From Nematostella vectensis (lineage: Eukaryota; Cnidaria; Anthozoa; Actiniaria; Edwardsiidae), in NCBI RefSeq assembly GCF_932526225.1, contig NC_064036.1:682001-746000 (forward strand): DNA of 64,000 nucleotides, written 5' to 3'. The translations under genes were made by a program, and so were the position numbers. Below are positions 10,851 through 23,353 of this stretch, piece after piece. Under the pieces are notes generated by a model. It worked only from the letters and a program-made list of their open reading frames with translations. It ran no database searches and was not told the DNA's origin. Every line of letters starts with the position of its first letter. Within the stretch, counting starts at the first letter, position 1.

Positions 10851-13800
10851 ATGAAGGAGAATGAAAAGTTATCTCTGGTTGACCTTGGCAAGAAGTTGCT
10901 AGAAGCTTCGCGAAAAGGCTTGGACGATGAAGTCCAGAGCTTGATGCAGTCTGGTGCGCCTTTCACTACAGATTGGGTAGGTAAAGCTTGCATGCTCTAG
11001 GCTTTACAATAGCCCCTACATCTTGTATTCCAAGTTATCCCCCTTCTAGAGCCCAAATTTTCAAACAAGCCCTTTCTCTCTATTGAGCCAATCTCCCTCC
11101 CTGTAACATGCTAATAACCCCCCCCCCCCTTTTTCAAGACAGAAAAAGAAGCAATCTTATGTTTTAGGTGTCCCTGAAAAAAAATTAAGCAGAGTTGAAC
11201 ATGTTTATTGATAATCTCTGTAAAATGTGAATTCCATATTCAATATCAGTATTATCATTGAAATTTTAGCAATCTGGATGTTTTGTGACAACTCTCCTTA
11301 TCAAACTAATAAGATTAAAAGATATTGTTTTTTATTCATGAATTTATTTATTTTGTTTATTTATTTATTTTTTTTAGCTTGGTACATCTTCACTGCATCT
11401 TGCAGCACAGCATGGCCATGCTAAGACAGCTGAGGTGTTGCTGAGGGCAGGTGTTAGCAGAGATGCAAGAACAAAGGTGAACAAATATGTTGTGACGTAT
11501 TTTTCTAGCATCAACCATTTTTTACAATAATAATAATGATCCAAACAGGAACCAATATTGTTGTAAACATTCTGATATGATTGTTGCCATGTTGCATGTC
11601 AATACATAAATTACAAAAGAATGTAAAAATATTTTTTTCCAAAAACTTTTGTCAAATACTCAATAGTGTGATTTTCCTGTTGTCAGGACTTTTATATACA
11701 ATATATCCCATTGTTGCAATTATAACAACAATGCTGTTTCTAAGGTTTTTTTTAACATAATTTAGCCTGCTTGAATACTGCTTACCATAGCACAACAATG
11801 CAAGATTAGAGTTGGGACCATAAAGCACTGTACCCTGGGTACCAGAGGCTCCAAACTTTGAGGCGACAACGATTTGTGCAAAGCAAAAGTGCCTCAACAG
11901 CAAAGTCATTTACTCCAGGCTCTTGGATACTGCTGACTAAGTACAGCAGCATTCCATGCAAACTTGTGCCTGATTCTAAGCATCAAATGCTTCCTCGTTA
12001 AAAAACACACAGACTATTCATGCTAATCATACTATTCATGAAATCTCACAAAAATATACATTTCAGAGTATTCCGTGTATATGTTAGATAAGAGGTTTGT
12101 GTTGTATTGATTAGAAGAAAAAATTGCAAATGTTTTGTGCCTTACTTTAGTCGACAAATGCTTCTTGTAAAAAAGAACAACAGACAACAGAGTACCTTAG
12201 CATGTCAAATATATAACTAATCTTAGCCGGGACTGGAATTTTGCAGAAACAATCACAAAATGCTTGTTAAAACAGCCAAAAAGTACTGAATAAGCCATTC
12301 AAGTATCAATGAACAGATACAGCAGATACAAGTTTTTAATATGAAACACTTTCTCTATGATGCTAGAGTATATGTTAAAGAAACAGCTCGCTTGTGGCGC
12401 TACTTGTTTTGTATGATACGAACTGTAACCCACTATTCTCTAATGATGGTTAATTATTTATGCTCTATCTGCCAAATTGTACATCAGCCAACAAACGTCA
12501 CCTTAGGCCTGTACAATTGTCTAGCATATGTAGTACAAATACAAATCTTACAAATGAGTCTCTTCCTTCAGGTTGATAGGACGCCTCTTCACATGGCTTC
12601 ACAGAATGGTCATCTGGAAATAGTAGAGCTGCTTCTTTCTTCTGGGGCGTGTGTCAACAACAGAGATATGGTATTGCGTTGCTGTTATGTTTTACTATTT
12701 CTGTTTTAACTTGTTGTTACTTTATTTAGTTATCAGCCTGCAAAACTCGAATAAAGAACATAACACCATGAATTGTGTGTTCGCTGGCTAGGAGTTAACT
12801 ACCACTGTAAAATATTGTATTATAGTTAAACATGACACCTCTGCACTGGGCTTGTGAATATAATCACAGTGAGATCATCAAGGCTTTGCTGGAGTCTGGT
12901 GCTGAGACCGGAGTGGTCAGCAAGGTAATGTTTATTTTTTTTAATGTGCAAAAGGTTGATGAACCAGGGTCATTTCGGATTACACAAGCCATGTCTTAAT
13001 CCCCTTGTTTTTTTATCATATTGGAATTCAATCACAAGTATCCTGTCATGCAGGGACAGCAAATTTTAAAGAAAAAATTGTCAAGACAAAAACAAAAATA
13101 ACATCGTGAACTGTATTATCGTTTCAGTTTGGGAAGACTCCTCTGGATATTGCTAGAGAGAAGTGTGGTGTGACAGAAATCGCTATACTTAGTGCTGGAC
13201 AGGTAGAGAAAAACTCTCTGATGCTCTTTTATCGACTTGTTTAATAAACAAATATAATACATTTCTTTGAAATGAAAATAGGGTTCACAATATATATTCT
13301 GCAATATCTTTTAGAAACACAAACAGGGAGTTACAGAGTGTTGCTGTTTTATTCTCATTTATCCTTTGATATATTTTTCAGGATGAGTCAGCAGAGTCTA
13401 GAATGGCAGCTAGTGGATTGGGGAAAAGGCCAGCAGACCGTATGAATGTCACATCAAACAGTATCAAAAAGAGACAGAGAACAAAGAAGTTCCCTATGAC
13501 TGCAGGTTCCTGGACAAGTAATGATGGACCACCAGGTTAGTTTGTTATATAGGTAAACCAAGTAGAACAAAGAAGTTCCCTGTGACTGCAGGTTCCTGGA
13601 CAAGTAATGTTGTACCACCAGGTTAGTTTGTTATATTAGGTAAACCAAGTAGAACAAAGAAGTTCCCTGTGACTGCAGGTTCCTGGACAAGTAATGTTGT
13701 ACCACCAGGTTAGTTTGTTATATAGGTAAACCAAGTAGAACAAAGAAGTTCCCTGTGACTGCAGGTTCCTGGACAAGTAATGTTGTACCACCAGGTTAGT

Positions 13801-16800
13801 TTGTTATATTAGGTAAACCGAGTACAAACAGTGCCAGTATCACTTGTGTAGCATTCAAATGGCCACTTTTCAAAAAATGATAACGGTTGGCAAAGCACCT
13901 CCTGACATACGTTCAGCACAAAAAGTCAAAATGTTCCACCCAACAATGAGATAATTCTGTACTTGTTTCCATAAATGCTGCACTGGACTTTTTTGAATGG
14001 CTGTTGTAGGATACATACTTACTGTATGCTCGGTTGGTTATCTCAAGGAGATCTTGATACAGCATTTAAAGTTTCTTTTGATATGGTTACATAGTCTACC
14101 GTATTTACCCACGTATAAGACCCAACCAGAATTTTGATCTCAAAATAGTAAAAAAGTCAATATTCAAATGTTTAAAACTTTTAAACCTGCGTGCTCCAGC
14201 AATTCCAGAAAGAAATGCAGCAAAAAGCAAGTTTGCTGTCGGTAAGTGAACAATTCAATAGAACTAAAACCAAAGTGTTTCAGTGAAGAACAACACGGTG
14301 ACTGTCCTATAACTTTGGCATTTTCTTACGTTTGTAAGTCGACATTGGCTTCAACTTTATTTCATCAAAATTATAAAAAGTGGCATCCCGCGTAAGTGTG
14401 GCTTATATGCAGATAAATAAGGTATTGCCTTTTTCTATAGAGGGAGGAAAGGCCAGGAGAAGGACAACAATGCCAGGGGTACTACCTATCAATTCAGCAA
14501 TGACTAATGGGAGGCGGTTATCAGGGCCGGCACAGTATCCCAATGCAGGTATATGAACCTCTAACTTATATTACTGTTTATCATTAATAGTTTCGATTTG
14601 CTTTTATTAGCTTGATCAAAATATCCTATAACAGCATATGCAGGGCTTCTGGAATTAAGCGGAAAAAAAAAATTATGCTGGATTCTTTGCTAAATTTTGC
14701 GCTAAATTACACGGAAAATCAGTCATTACGCGCTAAATTACGCGTGATTTTGCAATACATTTTTCTTTAAAAATAAAAATTTTGCGGGATTCCTTACTGA
14801 ATTACGCGCTAAATTAAATGAAATATCAACTGTTATGCCCAAACTTAATTTTGTACCGAAGGAAAGCACGAAATAACTTGGAAAGGTTTATTTTTTGCAC
14901 GAAAATATCTTAGGTGAGTTTTCCATGGCTCCTAGCCACCAGCCAATTAAAAAGGATATTTTATATTAGTCCTAGGCCTTCGCGGTTTGGCAAAGAACGC
15001 CTAGTCATTTTATTTGTTTTCAAAATTCAGTTCGAAAAATCGCATTCTTATGAAGAATATCTGTCTTTTTTACGAGAAATAGAGGTAAGAACCCTAAAAG
15101 AACACATCAGCTGTGCACTTGAATGTTTTGTCTTTCAAAATTAAGCCAAATTACGTGGGATTACGCGGAAATTTGTGGATTACGCGGAAAAAGCCAAATT
15201 ACGCGCTTCCACACAAGCGCATAATTCCAGAAGCCCTACATATGAGCCTCACTTCTAACAATAATGCAAGAGTGAGGTATTTTATCCCAATTGTCAGATT
15301 CCTCAACAGCATTTGTGCTTATCTCATAAAGCTAGTAGTTAAAAGAAAGACCTTAAAATGACTGAGGCAATAATACAAGATTAATTAATGTCTTTATCGT
15401 TGCTGCATGTAGGCCTGTGTCAAAAGTTTCAACAGTAGAGGCAGGTGTATGGGGGAAGGGGTTGGGGTCATTTTTTAACAGACCATTTTCTCTAAGTACT
15501 TCTTATTATTCTTCTCTATTATTTGAGCTACAATGGCTGAGAATGTTATTAATAGTGAACTCACCTTCCTTGCTAGGGTCACCATCATTGAGAAGCCCTA
15601 CAGAAAACTCAATCGCTTCACTAGTGTCTGCCGCAGAGCTTGTCAAGTCCAAGTCAGAGGGAGCAGCCAGCAGTAAGGACCTTTTAAATTGTTATCTTTC
15701 TGTTTGGCTGTCTTTCTGACTGTTTCGTTCTTAGCTGAAGCTCTGTCTCTGTAGTCTCCTATGCAATTGTTCTGACATTTATTGTGCTATGCACTTGAGC
15801 TGAATACCAACTGCTTCATACCTGGGCCAAACATTCCTTTCCCTGAATTAGCCATGTGGAAGTCATGGATTTTTTATATGGTTTGTATATGTAAGTGGTA
15901 TATTCAAAAGCATTGTCATATGGCAAACAATACTTGTAACAGTCTTTTAGAAATCATTATAAACAGAGAAAAAAACTCAAGGCTACTGAGTTTTTTAGTT
16001 CTGTCAAGTAAAGTAGTAGCACAACACTTTTGTTCGATTAGAGACATGTTGGTCAGGAGTTTCAAATATTATAGACACCTGAATACCTTGGTCCTCCATA
16101 TCAATTTATAAAAAATTATCTTGAATACACAATTCAGTCTTATTTTGCTCACAATATTTAATGTTGCTTTGCATCATTCTCTTCAAAGTTCCCCTTTGCT
16201 TGTTTAACATTTTAAAAATCTGATTGCTACTGTGTTTCAATTAAGAAATAAAATATTCTTTGTGTGCCTTCATTGAGTTTGAAAACCGAGGTGCTTTTAT
16301 TTGAGAGCAGATCAGTGGAGCATGAGCCAGCAGATAGAGATTTCTCCAAACAATCACTGAGGTTTTCAAAACTTAATGAAGGCACTTCACAACAGCACAC
16401 ACTCATGGCGTCATTCCAGTGCACGTCAGTGCGCACAGAAAACTGGCTTCAAATTGCAAGCAATGTTTACTTCATCGCTCGGTGATTCATCCATTTAGAC
16501 TATTGTGCAATTTCTTATTTACCTGGCACAAGTTTTTCTCCCAAAGAATAATAGTTTTTAGTGTTAAAAGGTAAAAGTTTGTGGGTATTAACAGGGTTGT
16601 TGACTGATGATGCTCGAATTCCCCTTACATTATTTTATGCTGCGTCATCGCATGACCTTTATCATGTAATGAAAGTGACCAATTCCACCAATCAGAGCGT
16701 CATATGTGAAAGCTGTCATATTGACAGGAATATAACTGGTAGAGGCTAACTCTCCTATCTTCTTTTGCTTGGTGTTGCAAATGAAACACCTACAGCAACA

Positions 16801-19800
16801 CTGGGAAATGAATGTTCGGCTCACACAAGCAGTTGCTCCTGAGCTAAAGCAGGTTGTGTAATGGTAGAGGTCATGTAGTGAATGCGTAGACTATACTCTG
16901 TCTATCTTACATGCCTATGTTTCTGTTTCTCTATCTGCCTGACATTATGTTAAAAAAGCCTACAATATTTTGTCTATTTGCATAACTGTATGAAAAGATT
17001 AGTCCAACTGAGTTAAGTACTTTGTGTGTGAATTATTAATTCCTGCAATAACCCGATATGCTGTGTTTTCCAGACAAAGGCACGTCAGCTACCACTGCTC
17101 AGGATTCCAGTGTACTGGACACGCTAGCAACCCTGGCAACAGCTACTCTTAGCCACAACACTGGACCAACACCCTCAACATCAATGCAACAGGCAACTTC
17201 TCTTGCTGGAAGAATCAGTGTTACACCACTCACTCTGTCTCAGAACACCATATCTTCCTCTCTTAGTGGTCTAAGCACTCCCCTCACACCGTCCAGTCTC
17301 CTACAAATGCCCTCTCCACTGGCTGCACTATCTGCCTTGTCTTCACAAACGTCTCCTCTACCCAACATAGCCATGTCACCTTTGGCATTCCCTATGCCCA
17401 TCAATATTGGCGGACATCAAGTTTTGATGACAGGGACACAGCTTGTGTCATCTCTAGCTCAGCAAGGAACCTTCCCCTCTGCATCCATCACCACAGCTAA
17501 TGAAAGTTCCATGGCAACCTCCTCTACCATGGCAACATCTGATGTGGTGTCCATGGCTACCAACACATCCCAAGGGTCCTTTTCACAGACAATGCTACCA
17601 CCACAGTTTGTGACATATACAAGTGGCCTTGGGCAAGGTCAGCTACCTCCTGGTGCAACTTTCCTGACACAAATTCCACATGGTATGCTTGTTGACTACA
17701 CTGCGATTGCCAACAAAGACCAAGCAGGTGCGTCCTTGCTTTAGTATAAATCAAATTTCAGTTATCTAAACTAAAAGAGTTGCATATCATGTTTGAGAGT
17801 TATTTCATTTCATTGTTTGTTTATCAGGGCAACCAAAGAGTGAAGCAGAAACAAGTAAAGCCCAGGTTAGTACAGGCCCAAATATTTTATGCAGGAGGAA
17901 GGGGTGGTTGTTATTTCATTTAGCAAACCATTTTCTTCTAGGTATCTTATCCCAGCTTGCAGTGGAACTTCCTTCCTTTTTCCCTTCATACGAATCCAAC
18001 CCCTTCCCTGGCCACAGAACGTTTGTTATGCTAATTCATACTTTTTGAAATACACTCTAAAACTACATCGCTCGCTCATCAGTAAGGGCTTTTTTGAGGG
18101 GGCGGGTATTGCTCCTTCCTCACCTGTCTGCTTGCTCTGGTATAAGAAAATGTTTTCTCAACAGGATATAAACGTTGGAAAAGTTGAAGATCAAGCAGCA
18201 CAAAGCTCTCAAGAGATGACGGTTACATTTCAAATGCCACAGAACGCCCAGGGCATTTCCCAACAAGTGTTGGCAGAGCATGGCTTTACCCTCCAGCCAG
18301 TCCAGATTGCTGTACCATCATCTGGACAAGACAGCAATACTTTGACCCAGACACAAATAGTAAGAGACAATTCTGTCTGTTTCTAGTCTAGGTGTATTCA
18401 TACATGCCATTTATTCAGTTTGAACTATATGAAAAATAAAAGAAAAAAAGAGTGACACATCAAACAAATACATATAAAAAGAGAGAAACCTCATCCCAAA
18501 TAAGTGTATATACTGTATTTTCTTGTCATATAACATTAATTTTATATTTATTTACTTATTAAGTCTGACACTACAAGTGACGTCTCTACGTCAGCCGGTA
18601 CCCAAGTAGTACAGGTGCAAGTGCCAGCTGGCCAGTTGTTCCACATACCTACATCAGCAGAGCAGATGTCACAGCTCCAGCAGAACCTGATTCTGAGCCA
18701 ATCAATGGCCGGCATGCCGCAAGTAGTCATCAGCCCCCAAAAGATACCCGGTAAACTACTTGTTTCAGTATCTCAACGAACCTTCCAATAAGATGTCATA
18801 TAACTGTAGCCTGTGTGTTGGCTCATTTGTTTGGGTTTTAACGAAGCTTTGTTCGTTCGGTGAACATTGCTCATTGAGGTCTTGGTAAATGTTATGTTGG
18901 GCATGGGTGGGCGGAATGGGGAAATAAACAGAAAAACCTTTTGCACCAAAACCAAACGCATGTCGTTTCAGAATTTCTTGCAAGCTCTGTGTGTGGCATG
19001 CTCATCTCCAGGCTTTTCTCAATACGGTCAATTTCCTCGATAGCAGAAATCTGGCTTTGGAAAGCACAGAGGGATGTCCTTTACTGATCTGCTTGCTAGC
19101 ATGTTGTATTCCATAAAGTTGTTTGTAGCACGAATAGGGATTTTTCATGCATGATAGACAACAGTTCCGTAAAAAGCAATTTCTGTTATATGACCGGTGA
19201 CCATAATTGAAAAGTTGATTTTTTGTTTACGAAATTGTACGAAAATCGTATACAATTCCAAAGCCGTAGCAGGCCCCGAATTATTGGGGGGGGGGGGGGG
19301 GGGGGCACGATACAGAAACCTTAAGAAGACAATGGGGGGCACAGCCACGCCCCTACTGGCTATTTCCGTATTACGTTTGAAAATATTGGGGTGGCACGTG
19401 CCCTTAGTGCCACACCCCCTGTACGGCCCTGTATTGGAAATAGACCCTTTTCTTGAGAGTTTGCATAAAGATGAAAAGGTGCCCCCGACTGAATCCAAAA
19501 ATCCATCGCCGATCATGTTGTCACTGTTAATTGGCAGGCTCGCCAGCACAGGCCATGAACACGACGTCGTCGCAGCCTAGCCCAGGCCAGCCGCGCGTGA
19601 CACAGGCACACCAGCAGCAACAGATCTCCCAACAACTTCTACAACAGTCTGTACCACAGGGTCTCCTTCAGCATAACTATGTTACCCCAGTTCCGCTATC
19701 CGCAGACCATCAGCAAACAGGAGCACTACCCCAACAGGTACTAAATTATGATACACATTTTGTGGGGGCTGCGAGTTTGTGTGGCTGCTCCGCATGTGCG

Positions 19801-20415
19801 AGTAGCTACTATGTCATCACGTCGAAAAAAAAATCGGGACCCTGTACTCAATTTTTATAAATTATTGTCCGAATAATAAAAAATCTACAGCCTTGTGGTG
19901 CATTTTTGTATGGGAAGCAGGGCTGCTCACTGGCCCTTTATTTACACATGTCTGTAAAACGAGAGGTCCGAGTTGTTGGGTTTTTGTGAGCCTCGTGTTA
20001 AAGAGCACGAGATATGTAGCATAGCAAATATGCACCACAGGGCCACCTACCACGGACGTTTAACAACCATCATTCGTTTTATAGTTAAGGTTATTAATTT
20101 TGTTCCTTATTGATGTCCCTAACTTTCTTTCAGCTAATTCTCCAAGTACACGAGGATTATCGAAAGCTCATGGAGCAGAAACAAGCAGAGGAGGAACGCT
20201 GTCGTAAAGAACTGGAAGAAAAGCTCCAAACTCTAGAACGCGACAGTCACAAGTATCGCACCGAACTTGAACTGGCACAGAAAACAGCGGAAACATACAA
20301 AGATAAGCTAGAGGCAGAGGCGCGCGAGAGGGCGCGGCTTATGATGATGTACGAGTCGCCCAAAAAGGAGGAGATTAAGGAAGATCATCTCACAGAGAGC
20401 AAGGCGGATGCCTGA
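10851..20415 (+). CDS. GABPB: GA-binding protein subunit beta (ankyrin-repeat ETS partner)
   Basis: Exons: 10851-10976, 11378-11476, 12572-12670, 12826-12924, 13128-13202, 13382-13535, 14441-14548, 15577-15672, 17074-17727, 17828-17865, 18165-18359, 18564-18750, 19538-19737, 20134-20415; about 803 residues in continuous frame. The first five exons encode [36 protein letters not shown] and [19 protein letters not shown], four ankyrin repeats matching vertebrate GABPB nearly exon for exon (three 33-codon exons). In that family these repeats bind the ETS protein GABPA. The centre (about residues 170-700) is Ser/Thr/Gln-rich and far longer than in vertebrates, which total about 395. The last exon is a charged coiled coil ([20 protein letters not shown] onward), matching the leucine-zipper-like dimerisation end. 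Nuclear transcription factor. The start ATG lies 12 bases after the acceptor and precedes the conserved N-terminus. Exon 6's donor is tandemly duplicated. Confidence 0.95.
13478..13821 (+). repeat. 86-87 bp tandem repeat, 4 copies, duplicating exon 6 end and donor
   Basis: Copies begin AGAACAAAGAAGTTCCC at 13478, 13564, 13651 and 13737. The first is the true end of exon 6. Each carries about 57 exon bases, the donor CCACCAG/gttagt and about 28 intron bases. Copies 2-4 share substitutions (CCTGTGACT, GTTGTACC) absent from the exon copy, so they expanded after an initial duplication. Confidence 0.95.
14641..15238. mobile_element. Non-autonomous DNA transposon (MITE) with 17-bp TIR and CATATG flanks
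   Basis: Ends are CAGGGCTTCTGGAATTA (14641) and the inverse of TAGGGCTTCTGGAATTA (ending 15238), flanked on both sides by CATATG (14635-14640 and 15239-15244). The inside is AT-rich with repeated ACGCGCTAAATTACGCG-type motifs and has no transposase. The CAGGG start resembles hAT termini, but the flank repeat is 6 rather than 8 bases, so the superfamily is open. Confidence 0.8.
16228..16490 (-). repeat. Dispersed GC-patch repeat, copy 2, with internal inverted arms
   Basis: Reverse-complement relative of 8110-8540. Internally, gtgccttcattgagtttgaa (16264) and ttcaaaacttaatgaaggca (16365) form inverted arms about 100 bases apart. It lies in a GABP-beta intron. Confidence 0.6.
19270..19431. mobile_element. 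Degenerate short element with CAGG/CCTG termini and poly-G core
   Basis: Starts CAGGCCCCGAATTATTGGGG with about 20 consecutive G, and ends ACCCCCTGTACGGCCCTG. The ends are loosely inverted and resemble the 57514 element. It lies in a GABP-beta intron. No clear target duplication. Confidence 0.4.
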
Positions 20416-21445
20416 GAAAAGTGTGAATAATATCAGGTTGTACACGTACTCTTGATGAAAAAGCCTCCAACATCGCTTGTTTGCTTTGTTGAGGCCTTTG
20501 TATGCAGGATACTATTGTGTACACAAAGCTGTACCATACATTTTATCTATACAAGTACATGGGGCAACGAACTATTTAACTGCAGTGATATTTCTATTAG
20601 CGGTCACCCTCCGTTAAGAATCACGTTGAGTCCCATAGTATCGACTCAATGTAATGGTTGACATCAAGGTGGCCTCCTGATAGGATTAACAGTGCATCAT
20701 GTTTCATAAGAGCAAGTCTTTTCCACTCTTACCTTGCGCTTCAAGCGCCAGTTGATGATGAGCCCCCAAATGGATATCTTATTTATTACCTGATTTTACA
20801 TGTACAACAGTGTCTGTGACGAACGCACAAAGTGTGGTAGACTTTCTTGACACTATCATTGCTAGGCGGGCAGACCTAGTATCCATTTTAATTTATAAGT
20901 GGCCTTCAATGCTAGATTTCTAAAAAAAGTACTTTCTCTGCGATTCGCTTTTAGAAGCGGAAATTATATGGATATAGACAAATTGTATAAACCAACCCTA
21001 TATATATATAAGTATGTTATTGGTATTAAAGTGAGTGACGTCGGAAAGTGTCTCAATCAGTTAAGGACGCTAGATTCTAGCTATCTTTCCTTTAATTCGG
21101 ATACTTAGCCGCTCCCCTCAGGCTACTCTCGGTCAGCTCTAAACGCTATTGGAGCTGCAGCCGCCAAACGGTGCTTGAAAAGGAGGAAGTGGGGAACGGA
21201 GAGACCCCCCCTCCCCCCAGGGACACCTGTCACACATTTCAGTGGAATATACTTACCTAAATGATAAAATACATATAAGAACCCACTAAGTTGAGCTTGC
21301 AGGCGCGCGCGGTCATCCTCGATTTTACCTTATGCTAATGTGGCATACATTTAAACTCATCGTCTGATAAGTTTGGGGTCAGGTATTGGATAGCTTGGTA
21401 ACCGCCTAACCAAGCGCACCCGAGGAGCCTCCAGGCCACAGCTCC

Positions 21446-21446
<1 letters not shown>

Positions 21447-21501
<55 letters not shown>

Positions 21502-21510
21502 ACACACACA
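21447..21510. repeat. Homopolymer C tract (about 41) followed by (CA)n
   Basis: Forty-one C from 21447 to 21487 run directly into an alternating AC/CA repeat to about 21510. Such a tract is prone to length error in sequencing and to G-quadruplex formation on the other strand. Confidence 0.9.
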
Positions 21511-21975
21511 AGATGCTTTGCCTAAGATGAGGTGCTTTTCCTATTGTCCCGTCATACATTGAAAACCGTCTTGTATCGTGATATGGCCGTTTGGGGCGTT
21601 CGGTAGAGAATAAGCAAAACACGCTTGGGAGAGAATGGGCAAAATGTCCGATTATCTGAGAAAACAAAGCTTTCAGTGCAACGAGCGCAGGAAAGTAATA
21701 GAGATGTTTTGGGTGTTTATAGACATTTCGTTAAATTGATTTTTTTCAAAAAACCAACAACCATTTTAATATTACTAAAAACGCAGATTTACATCTATTA
21801 AATGGTTTTCTTAGTGAGCCAGCAATTTACAGTGTTTAACGGACTTATATATACTCTAATCTTGGAGTCCAAACAAATCTGGATGGCGATCCTGGTCTGG
21901 GTATAACTGTCTTGGAGCTTTTGCTTACAGGCTCTTGAATTTTCTAAAGTGTGAGAAGACATTTTTTTTCAATTA

Positions 21976-22457
21976 GTTACCTTTTTACACTTTTTTTATG
22001 TCACTTTAATTTCGCGATTTTGAAAAATTCACGAAAATAAAGTGACGCAAAAATGTGTCGCGAAAATTGGGATGCGCGAAAGTGTGTACCCAAAAAGCTT
22101 TCGGCGAAATATTAACCGTGTAATAAGCTTTATAGAAACACCTTGTCTATTTAGTCCTCTAATGTACATATAGTTCAGTAAGTGGTTGAGATGGACAAAT
22201 CTTAACTTCATTTATAGATTTTTGTGGAATTAAATTTAGCCCACGCATGTTTTTGTTACAGTTTTGTAACTAAATCACATTTTAATTTCACTTGTTTTGC
22301 TTGATTTTATTGTCCTCATGTCGCAAAATCGCGAAAATAAAGTGAATTGCTTTTTACGAAAATAGCGAAATCGCGAAAATAAAATGTCGCCAAATAATAT
22401 CGCCCTCTCAAAATCGCGAAATTTTGACGTCGCGAAAATTAAGTGTAACAAGGTATC
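21976..22457. mobile_element. Tc1/mariner-type MITE with TA target duplication
   Basis: Left end GTTACCTTTTTACACTT and right end (inverted) GATACCTTGTTACACTT are near-matching TIRs, each flanked outside by TA (21974-21975, 22458-22459). The inside has many TCGCGAAAATAAAGTG-type motifs in both orientations and no coding region. A TA flank is the hallmark of the Tc1/mariner superfamily. Confidence 0.75.
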
Positions 22458-23353
22458 TACAAAACTGGACTTTTTAGCTGTCGCTCAACAGGAAATTGTT
22501 GCGTGACCGAAACTACGAGGTTACTAGGCTGGTTATCGTAGAACTTGACACCAGAAATGTGGATAACGTAAATGATCTAATAAACGCCGAGGACGTAGAG
22601 GGGTTCTAATTTCAGTCAGGACCACGTTCGATTATAGCCTGCGTAGCAAGAGTTTCTTGGCATTGCTCAAGACGCTACTCGCTTATATTACGAAGGCAAT
22701 TAAATTTTATCTATACTACAAGAATTCCTACAGCGTTTCAAGCTGGGAGGAAGGGGAGTGGGGAACGGCGAGGGGTTAGAGAGGGGTTCTTTAGATAGGA
22801 GGCGTTCTTTAGATAGGGAGTGTTTATTAGATCATTTACGGTACTCGAATTCATGGTGCTAGGCTTGATGTTATTGCCTCTTTATGCACTAGACAGCACG
22901 AATGCGGCCCATCCCCCCTCTCCCTCCCAAACACACATACACCCGAAACACCATACACGTTCAATACACACTACCGGATTGCGATGGTATCTTCTGGTCA
23001 GCGCGTTGAATACAGCTGCGGTGCTATGTGCACTTTTGTTGGTTGATTATTGGCGGGCCCTACATCCCCGAACAGCCCACTTAGGGACAATCTTCTTCTT
23101 TTTTTTTTTTTCTTTTTTGTTTGGCCCGACCCAATATTTTTTTTTCATCGTTTTATGGCCCGAGACATTGCTCTTGGAGCATAGAACGATGGCAGATTAT
23201 CGGGTCAATAAATTTGTGTGAGATCCACTCGGTCAATCAGAGCTATTCCGCCCTGAGCGCGCCTAATTAATCGCCACAGGCAACCCGCGCATTAATTATG
23301 TTTTAATTATGTCATTTTGGCGACTGGGTACGAGTCTGGTGTGGCCCCTATAC

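Larger units (their letters stand above)
20416..23353. other. Intergenic region between convergent genes; GABP-beta 3' UTR at left
   Basis: Contains the presumed GABP-beta 3' UTR (a variant poly-A signal ATTAAA at 21025 is a candidate), a long C tract, a mariner-type MITE and low-complexity pyrimidine runs (23090-23120). The two flanking genes converge here. Open frames such as 22820-23221 lack any recognisable protein feature and are not called. Confidence 0.6.

Noticed and set aside
21335-21667. Minus-strand 110-residue frame with a poly-Gly run
   Set aside because: The Gly run is the homopolymer tract at 21447-21487; no other protein feature.
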